NCBI GenBank assembly: GCA_946886365.1
Contig: CAMPIM010000095.1
Location: 1-14,012 of the forward strand
DNA from: an uncultured Novosphingobium sp.
Lineage (GTDB): Bacteria; Pseudomonadota; Alphaproteobacteria; Sphingomonadales; Sphingomonadaceae
Direction: 5' to 3'
DNA: 14,012 nucleotides
The notes beneath the pieces are model-generated. The model worked only from the letters and a program-made list of their open reading frames with translations. It had not been told where the DNA came from and made no database searches. Of the stretch, positions 6,884 through 14,012 are shown in pieces. The translations under genes and the position numbers were made by a program. Each line of letters begins with the position of its first letter. Within the stretch, counting starts at the first letter, position 1.

Positions 6884-8263
6884 TTGGAAAATGAGCATTT
6901 ATTGACGGATCTGGGTGAGCGTTCCGGCGACGTTGCGCTGCAATGCAGCGAGACGGCGGGTTTCCTCGGGGAACTTACTCGGCGCATCCAATCCGACTCG
7001 CTCCGCCTCTCACAGTTGCAAACCAATATGGAGGCGCTGGCCGTCAGCCAGAATGAAAGCGTGGTGGCGGCTCAGGAACTCAGCCTCACGTCCCGGCGCG
7101 CTGCCCGCATCATTGCCGAAGGGCATGAAGCGATTACCCAGTCCCTCGCCCAGGTTGCAGGGCTGGTCGACCATGTCACGGGGCTGGAGGGAAGGCTTCG
7201 TCAGTTTCTCGGGGTCATCGAAGCCGTCGGCGGCATATCCGATCAACTCGGTGCGATCGCACGCCAAACGCGGCTGCTGGGCGTCAACGCCGCGATCGAA
7301 GCGGCGCGCGGTGGGGAGGCGACGCAGGGCTTTGCTGTCGTGGCCGACGAAATCCGCCGCCTCGCCGGGCAAGCTGGCGAGTCCGCTGCATCGGTCGGTG
7401 ACAAGCTCGGCCAGCTAGACCGCGACGCGCGTCACCTGATCAGCGGCGTCGAAGCCAATATCGGACGCGGCCGGGACGTCAGCGCCCATATCGACACGTT
7501 GAGCGTCACCATGGCGGAAATCGCCTCGCTCGTGACACAATTTGGCGAGCGTTCCCACGCCATCGTCACCTGCACCGATGAAGCCGACGCCGACGTAGGC
7601 GCGTTACGTGCGGGCCTCACGAACTTCAGCGACTCCGCCGCCGAAAGCACCCAGCGCGTCGAAATGGCCAAGGCTCAGCTCGAGCAGCTTGAGGGCATGG
7701 CAAACGACATGCTCAACACCGCCGCTCATGGCGGGCATCAGACCCGCAACAGCCGCTACATTGCCTATGCCGAAGATGGCGCGGCAGAAGTGTCGCGCCT
7801 GATCAATGACGCCCTGGCAGAGGGTGAACTGACGCCATCGGCGCTATTCGACAGCAATTATCGCCCGATCCAAGGCTCCCACCCGCCGCAATATGAAAAT
7901 GGCTTCATGGTCTTTGCCGACCGCGTCCTCCGCCCGATTCTGGATCGCCAGACCGGGCAGGATAATGCCATCGTCGGCTGCTGCCTGATCGACATGAACG
8001 GCTATCTGCCGACGCACATCACGTCGCGAAGCCAGCCTCAGCGGCCGGGCATGCCGGAATGGAACATGGAATATGCCCGTAACCGGCAGATTTTCATGGA
8101 CAGCCAGACCCGCCGCGCGCTCGATGGTGAGGGAGACTTTTTCCTTTTCACCTATCGTCAGGACCTTGGCGAAGGCCGCTATCGCGCGCTTCGCAGCGTG
8201 TTCGTTCCGCTAATCTTCGAAGGCCGCCGCTGGGGCCTGTATGAGGTCGGCTACCTCATCTGA
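6884..8263 (+). CDS. Soluble methyl-accepting chemotaxis-like protein with C-terminal sensor region
   Basis: About 459 residues, no membrane segment and no signal peptide. Counting from the chosen start, the N-terminal two-thirds is heptad-rich coiled coil. The chemoreceptor signalling tip lies near residues 122-165: [20 protein letters not shown], then the [12 protein letters not shown] stretch. This is the part of chemoreceptors that contacts CheA and CheW. The C-terminal 150 residues form a globular domain with [33 protein letters not shown] and RNRQIFMD, a pattern I know from alphaproteobacterial receptors whose sensory (Cache/PAS-like) domain follows the signalling domain. The ligand is unknown. 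No che genes are nearby. The start is uncertain: there is no in-frame ATG near the beginning. TTG 6884 has GGTGG 6 nt upstream; TTG 6869 and TTG 6902 are alternatives. It converges on the exported-protein gene with a 5-nt gap. Confidence 0.85.
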   Translation: MENEHLLTDLGERSGDVALQCSETAGFLGELTRRIQSDSLRLSQLQTNMEALAVSQNESVVAAQELSLTSRRAARIIAEGHEAITQSLAQVAGLVDHVTGLEGRLRQFLGVIEAVGGISDQLGAIARQTRLLGVNAAIEAARGGEATQGFAVVADEIRRLAGQAGESAASVGDKLGQLDRDARHLISGVEANIGRGRDVSAHIDTLSVTMAEIASLVTQFGERSHAIVTCTDEADADVGALRAGLTNFSDSAAESTQRVEMAKAQLEQLEGMANDMLNTAAHGGHQTRNSRYIAYAEDGAAEVSRLINDALAEGELTPSALFDSNYRPIQGSHPPQYENGFMVFADRVLRPILDRQTGQDNAIVGCCLIDMNGYLPTHITSRSQPQRPGMPEWNMEYARNRQIFMDSQTRRALDGEGDFFLFTYRQDLGEGRYRALRSVFVPLIFEGRRWGLYEVGYLI

Positions 8264-8268
8264 TCCCG

Positions 8269-9291
8269 TCAGTTCGCCGCGCCCTGGCGCACTATGACCT
8301 CCCCATTGGCGGCATAGGCAGCAGTGGTCCGCGCCTGCGCCGTCTGAGGGTCCTTGCCATCGAGAATCTTTGCGATCTGCCCGAAGCTCGGCACGCGGTT
8401 ATAAACGCCATAGAGCTTCGTCTCGCCGACCGAATGTATCGATAGCTGATAGCCCTTGCCGTCAGCTGCTGGATCGAAGGCAAGCACCGTGCCCGCATCG
8501 TCGATCGGCACGATGACCGATCCGCCAGACGCACCCTGCTGCGCCAGAACATCATAGCTGCCTTCGCTGGTCTGCACCTGTCCCCGGATGCAGAAGGACC
8601 GGGCCACCTCGCGAACGGCGCGGACATCAACCCCTGCGGCAGGAAGGGAAGCGGTAAGTTGCGCATCCCGGTCATCACCCGCCGGGCAGTCCGCAAACCG
8701 CACCGGAGAGACTGGCCGTACCGCAGCCGCATCATCGAAATGCAAGCTGCCGAGCATGCCGTCCAGCCCCGCCAATACCTCCTTGCGCCGTTCACTTGGG
8801 CCTGTGACGCGCAGCTTCACGAGCCAGCGCCCAGCCTGGGCAAAAGCTGCTGCCGTGGTCAGCGCCCCGTCGGCCGCATCATCATAAACCGCACGGATCG
8901 CGCGTCCACCTTTGCCGTGTAACGGAACGCTTTCATAAGCAGTGCGGCGTGTCTTCGGTCCAAAACGATCCGTCACCGCGCGGTCGGTCATGTAAGCGGC
9001 GATCGACGCGTCCGCGTAGCTCGGCAGATAGACGTACAAAGTCGCCTGCACCGCCCCATCCTCCGACAGATATTGGGCATAATTGTCGATGCCCTTGCCG
9101 CCATTCGTGACCTCTCCACTCTTGGACAGGGAAAGCCCAGCGATCGTTTGGGGTAGGCTGATCCCCGAAGCGCGCGCGCGAAGGCTCCCATCGCTCGCTA
9201 CCCACGCTTCCTGCACGTCGGCACCCTGCGCCAGTGCGGGCACCGGCAAAGCCAAGAGGATCGGCAACAGCGACAAGGAGAGTTTCGGCAT
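8269..9291 (-). CDS. Exported protein of unknown function
   Basis: I do not recognise the family. The 340-residue product starts with a classic Sec signal peptide: MPKLS, a Leu/Pro-rich core (6-19) and a likely cleavage after ALA at 19-21, so the mature form is periplasmic or secreted. No other membrane segment is seen. The mature protein appears to have two parts: residues about 45-185 (ISLPQTIAGLSL, then a beta-rich stretch with ATLYVYLPSY and GRWLVKLRVTGPSERRKEVL), and a C-terminal part from about 195 with just two cysteines, C202 and C234, a plausible disulfide pair. ATG 9291 is chosen because AAGGA (9297-9301) lies 5 nt upstream; ATGs at 9297 and 9306 overlap or precede that site. It is the last gene of the minus-strand run moxR - GFA - this gene, 92 nt after the GFA stop. 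A link with the MoxR/VWA pair is possible but only by position. Confidence 0.8.
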   Translation of the reverse strand: MPKLSLSLLPILLALPVPALAQGADVQEAWVASDGSLRARASGISLPQTIAGLSLSKSGEVTNGGKGIDNYAQYLSEDGAVQATLYVYLPSYADASIAAYMTDRAVTDRFGPKTRRTAYESVPLHGKGGRAIRAVYDDAADGALTTAAAFAQAGRWLVKLRVTGPSERRKEVLAGLDGMLGSLHFDDAAAVRPVSPVRFADCPAGDDRDAQLTASLPAAGVDVRAVREVARSFCIRGQVQTSEGSYDVLAQQGASGGSVIVPIDDAGTVLAFDPAADGKGYQLSIHSVGETKLYGVYNRVPSFGQIAKILDGKDPQTAQARTTAAYAANGEVIVRQGAAN

Positions 9292-9383
9292 AGGCATCCT
9301 TCCCATTTCACGCCGTCTTGTCGCGGCTCTGAAATTTATCGGGGAAGGTTGAGCGAAACCGCAAGGCTAAGGCAAGCGGCCTT

Positions 9384-9797
9384 TTATGCGACCGGCGGAA
9401 TCTGCGCCGGATAATGCGGCAGTTCCGGGTCCAGATGCGCCCAGTGCGGGGCCGCCTCCGTCCAGATCACTGCCTGCGGTGCCAACAGGCCCGGATCATC
9501 CAGCGCGCCAGCCCTGATGAAAGTCAGGTGCGGCCGCGACTCGGCAATGCTGAACAGGGGTGTTCCGCATTCGGGGCAAAAACCACGGCGCATCCTGTTG
9601 CCGCTGTCGGCGATTCTCTCATGCCAACGAACCTCGCCCTCGCTTTGCACCTTCTCCGTCGGAAAGCAGACATTGACCGTGCCTGATCCCCCGCCGAGAT
9701 ATTGGCACAGCCTGCACCAGCACATGCGCGCCGCCATCGGCTCCGCATCGATCTTGATGCGCACCGATCCGCACAGACATCCCGCTTCATGAGTCAT
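9384..9797 (-). CDS. GFA/CENP-V-family zinc protein
   Basis: A 137-residue protein of the GFA (glutathione-dependent formaldehyde-activating enzyme-like, CENP-V/GFA) family, small cytoplasmic zinc-binding beta proteins. All expected cysteines are visible: CLC at C7 and C9, the CxCxxC set C26-W-C28-R-L-C31, and C74-P-E-C77 in FCPECGTPLF, giving the usual two zinc sites; C44 is extra. The true reaction of most members is unknown, and formaldehyde activation should not be assumed. ATG 9797 is chosen since GGAG lies 6 nt upstream; an in-frame ATG 15 nt further up has no ribosome binding site. It lies 41 nt after moxR on the same strand and may be read through from it. Confidence 0.9.
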   Translation of the reverse strand: MTHEAGCLCGSVRIKIDAEPMAARMCWCRLCQYLGGGSGTVNVCFPTEKVQSEGEVRWHERIADSGNRMRRGFCPECGTPLFSIAESRPHLTFIRAGALDDPGLLAPQAVIWTEAAPHWAHLDPELPHYPAQIPPVA

Positions 9798-9838
9798 GCA
9801 CGCCTCCGTCATTGCGCCGGGCAGGGCAATCCCAGCCT

Positions 9839-10684
9839 TTACCGCCCCTGCCGTCGCGCCATGAATGCCAGACGTTCGAACATCATGATATCCTGCTCAT
9901 TCTTCAGCAGGGCGCCATGAAGCGGCGGAATGGCCTTGGTCGGATCGCGATCCTGCAACACCTCCAGCGGCATGTCTTCATTGAGTAGCAGCTTCAGCCA
10001 ATCGAGCAACTCGCTGGTGGACGGCTTCTTCTTCAGGCCCGGCACATCGCGTATCTCGTAGAAGAGGTCGAGCGCCCGGCTGACCAAAATCTTCTGGATG
10101 CCCGGGAAATGGACATCGACAATGGCCTGCATCGTCTCCCGTTCGGGGAACTTGATATAGTGGAAGAAGCAGCGCCGCAGGAAAGCGTCGGGCAGCTCCT
10201 TTTCATTGTTGGACGTGATGACCACCACCGGCCGTTCCTGCGCAGCGACCGTCTCGCCCGTTTCGTAGACGTGGAACGCCATGCGATCGAGTTCCTGCAA
10301 CAGGTCGTTGGGAAATTCGATGTCAGCCTTGTCGATCTCGTCGATCAGCAGCACGGGCAGGGTAGGGGAGGTGAAAGCCTCCCACAGCTTGCCCTTGCGG
10401 ATATAGTTGCTGATGTCATGAACGCGCGGGTCGCCTAGCTGGCCATCGCGCAGCCGTGCCACGGCATCATATTCATACAGGCCCTGATGCGCCTTGGTCG
10501 TCGATTTGACGTTCCATTCAATCAGCGGCGCGTCCAACGCCTTGGCGATTTCCTGCGCCAGCACGGTCTTACCCGTGCCCGGCTCACCCTTCACCAGCAG
10601 GGGGCGGCGCAGCAGCACCGCAGCGTTCACCGCGACCTTCAGGTCGTCGGTTGCGACATAATCTTCCGTACCTTCAAACCGCAT
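9839..10684 (-). CDS. MoxR-family AAA+ ATPase
   Basis: A 281-residue single-domain AAA+ ATPase of the MoxR group, which act as chaperone-like ATPases with VWA-domain partners in maturing enzyme complexes. Motifs in order: N-terminal TEDYVATDDLKVAVNAAVLL (6-25), Walker A GEPGTGKT (33-40), Walker B VLLIDEIDKAD (111-121), sensor 1 VVVITSNN (153-160), and an arginine-containing LPDAFLRRCFF segment (164-174). The C-terminal lid (about 195-281) contains LKKKPSTSELLDWLKLLL. Length and start are normal for the family; only a weak GAAG lies upstream of ATG 10684. The usual partner, a VWA/CoxE-like gene, is not adjacent but present at 5580-6755 on the same strand. An unrecognised helical gene lies 66 nt upstream. 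Confidence 0.93.
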   Translation of the reverse strand: MRFEGTEDYVATDDLKVAVNAAVLLRRPLLVKGEPGTGKTVLAQEIAKALDAPLIEWNVKSTTKAHQGLYEYDAVARLRDGQLGDPRVHDISNYIRKGKLWEAFTSPTLPVLLIDEIDKADIEFPNDLLQELDRMAFHVYETGETVAAQERPVVVITSNNEKELPDAFLRRCFFHYIKFPERETMQAIVDVHFPGIQKILVSRALDLFYEIRDVPGLKKKPSTSELLDWLKLLLNEDMPLEVLQDRDPTKAIPPLHGALLKNEQDIMMFERLAFMARRQGR

Positions 10685-10750
10685 GGATCTTCGCTTTCTT
10701 CTACTGCCACCCGAGTAGGGAAAGCGATCCAGCGCCGCAATCGGTTATTC

Positions 10751-11431
10751 CTACGGCCTCTGCCGCCGAACCTCGGCACGCGCTTTCAGCAGGTCCCAAA
10801 GGCCACGCTGCTGGCTGAGCAGTTGCCGCGCGCCAAATTGTATGGCCCGATCGGCCGCTCCGTCACTGCCAATCGCTCGCGCTACGGCAAAGGTCTGCGC
10901 CCGGTCGGGAAGATCGGATGGAGTGGGTTCAAGCCCAACGCGAATCGCCGCCATGTCGAGCACGTCGCGTACAGCTTGCCAGTCCAGCACCAGCGCCATG
11001 GCTGCCCCCATGGCACATCCGCGCCTGTCCGACTGAGCCAGCATATCCAGCGCATGACGTTGCTGGCTGACGATCGTCTCACAGTCGCTCTGCCCCGCCG
11101 TACTGGGTATCGGGCCCAGCGCCACCGCAACTTGAGTCAGATAGGCCCGCTCCCGCGCAAACGCCTGCCCCGCCTGGACTAGCCAGCCCCGAGCCGCACT
11201 GTCTGCCGATCGGTTCGCCGCGTGATCGATGACGCCGGGGTGACGTCCGTGCAGCAGGCATAGATAATGCGCGGCATCGGCGAGGTCCGGCAATGTCAGG
11301 ACAGCATCACGGCTCATGATGGTCCTTGCGCTGCTCGCATGAGCATGAGCGGCCGTTCCATCAGCCGCCACCAGCGCCTCGATCACCTGAGATATGTCGC
11401 CTGTCGCCAAGCGTGTAGCTGCTTCGTTCAT
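10751..11431 (-). CDS. Conserved-looking helical protein of unknown function
   Basis: I cannot assign this 226-residue protein to a family with confidence. It is Ala-rich and predicted mostly alpha-helical by eye, with no signal peptide or membrane segment. The most distinctive stretch is LADAAHYLCLLHGRHPGVID (about 50-69), followed by the helices FARERAYLTQVAVALGPIPS and ALDMLAQSDRRGCAMGAAMA. Codon use matches its neighbours and AGGGG lies 5 nt before ATG 11431, so it is very probably a real gene. It stands between the rpoD terminator and moxR, 66 nt upstream of moxR on the same strand, so it may be first in that transcript. Downstream position of moxR is the only functional clue. Confidence 0.75.
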   Translation of the reverse strand: MNEAATRLATGDISQVIEALVAADGTAAHAHASSARTIMSRDAVLTLPDLADAAHYLCLLHGRHPGVIDHAANRSADSAARGWLVQAGQAFARERAYLTQVAVALGPIPSTAGQSDCETIVSQQRHALDMLAQSDRRGCAMGAAMALVLDWQAVRDVLDMAAIRVGLEPTPSDLPDRAQTFAVARAIGSDGAADRAIQFGARQLLSQQRGLWDLLKARAEVRRQRP

Positions 11432-11512
11432 GATAACCCCTGCGGCCGCCGCGCCAGTGTGTCTGTTGCCACGACCATAGGAAGTTGAGGTAAAAGAGCG
11501 GTTTATGAGACG

Positions 11513-11542
11513 AAAAAAAGGGCGGCCCTGAAGCCGCCCTTT
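11513..11542 (-). terminator. Intrinsic terminator of the dnaG-rpoD operon
   Basis: On the minus strand, 27 nt after the rpoD stop, AAAGGGCGGC and GCCGCCCTTT form a perfect 10-bp stem around a 6-nt loop (TTCAGG), and the 3' arm runs into seven consecutive T. This is a textbook Rho-independent terminator and is the strongest one in the window. Confidence 0.92.
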
Positions 11543-11568
11543 CGGATCAATTCGCCGTATCCAAGACC

Positions 11569-13617
<2,049 letters not shown>

Positions 13618-13658
13618 TTATTCGCCTTAGCTCCATCATCCCGCCGGGGGACGATCTA

Positions 13659-14012
13659 TCAAACAATATCTTCGGACTGCGCCAGTTCCGCCAGGCGCTG
13701 GTCATGATCCATTTTTAACCGCTGGATCCGCTGCTGCTCGGCAAAGGTTTCCTCGTTAAGGTCTTCCCTTGCCCGCCTCGTCGCCTCCGCCAGCGCCGTC
13801 TCCAACTCCGGTCCCTGCGCCATCACCCGGATAGCCTCTTCCAGATCGCGCTGAACGCGACCGGGATCGGTCTTCATCCTGCTGGGGGTGAATGTGAACG
13901 TGTCGGCCCGGAGCATCCCCTTCGCCATATTATACACTTCACCTTGGCCCAATATGGTAAGGAGGCCCTCTGTTTCAACTGTTTCTTGTCGGAACGATGC
14001 GGCAATCATCGC
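13659..14012 (-). CDS. dnaG: DNA primase DnaG, C-terminal part (cut by window edge)
   Basis: The frame runs off the right edge of the window, so only about the last 118 residues are visible. They are helical and charged (LEEAIRVMAQGPELETALAE, then EETFAEQQRIQRLKMDHDQ), as expected for the C-terminal helicase-interaction region of primase, which binds DnaB. The zinc finger and TOPRIM catalytic domains lie outside. Assignment rests on the general look of the tail and on position 41 nt upstream of rpoD in the same direction, the conserved dnaG-rpoD order. The Met at 14009 is an internal residue, not a start. Confidence 0.85.
   Translation of the reverse strand, partial: AMIAASFRQETVETEGLLTILGQGEVYNMAKGMLRADTFTFTPSRMKTDPGRVQRDLEEAIRVMAQGPELETALAEATRRAREDLNEETFAEQQRIQRLKMDHDQRLAELAQSEDIV

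Noticed and set aside
9362..9386. Short inverted repeat AAGGC/GCCTT next to the GFA stop, possible terminator
   Set aside because: On the minus strand the stem is only 5 bp and no T-run follows; too weak to call.
10685..10750. Candidate moxR promoter TTGCGG, 17 nt, TACTCG on the minus strand
   Set aside because: Both hexamers match the consensus poorly; such a match is expected by chance.

Overview
The window looks like chromosomal housekeeping DNA from a GC-rich alphaproteobacterium, most probably a sphingomonad (Sphingobium/Sphingomonas-like). Three things suggest this: the protein sequences, the alphaproteobacterial style of RpoD with long acidic segments, and a short GC-rich palindromic repeat at the left end of a type I associate with sphingomonad genomes. 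The genus is an inference; no rRNA or other marker is present. I see no tRNA, rRNA, CRISPR array, transposase or phage gene.

Layout from left to right. Positions 1-134 hold a mirrored palindromic repeat. Then come sdhE (minus, succinate dehydrogenase flavinylation factor) and, divergently, recG (plus, branched-DNA helicase). After recG lies a doubtful small ORF, then a minimal PilZ-domain protein (minus) and tyrS (minus, tyrosyl-tRNA synthetase), with a stem-loop in the gap between the last two. anmK (plus, peptidoglycan-recycling kinase) diverges from tyrS and converges, with a 6-nt gap, on a VWA/CoxE-like gene (minus). A soluble chemoreceptor-like gene (plus) diverges from the VWA gene and converges, with a 5-nt gap, on a run of minus-strand genes. 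In transcription order that run is: an unrecognised helical protein, a MoxR-family AAA+ ATPase, a GFA-family zinc protein and an exported protein of unknown function. The right end is the dnaG-rpoD operon (minus; dnaG is cut by the window edge), closed by a strong intrinsic terminator at about 11513-11542.

Functional groupings: dnaG-rpoD is the replication/transcription macromolecular-synthesis operon. RecG serves fork repair, SdhE serves respiratory complex II assembly, and AnmK serves cell-wall recycling. The MoxR ATPase and the VWA protein belong to families that normally act as a pair (AAA+ plus MIDAS protein), but here they are separated by about 3.1 kb containing the chemoreceptor, the exported protein and the GFA gene. 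The PilZ protein keeps both c-di-GMP-binding motifs. The chemoreceptor-like protein has its signalling hairpin N-terminal and a probable sensory domain C-terminal, with no membrane segment and no che genes nearby.

Most of the window is ordinary core genome and I see no obviously new defence or mobile system. The least explained parts are the split MoxR/VWA module with its intervening exported protein, the reversed-order chemoreceptor with its odd start region, the stem-loop between tyrS and the PilZ gene, the helical protein beside rpoD, and the small ORF after recG.
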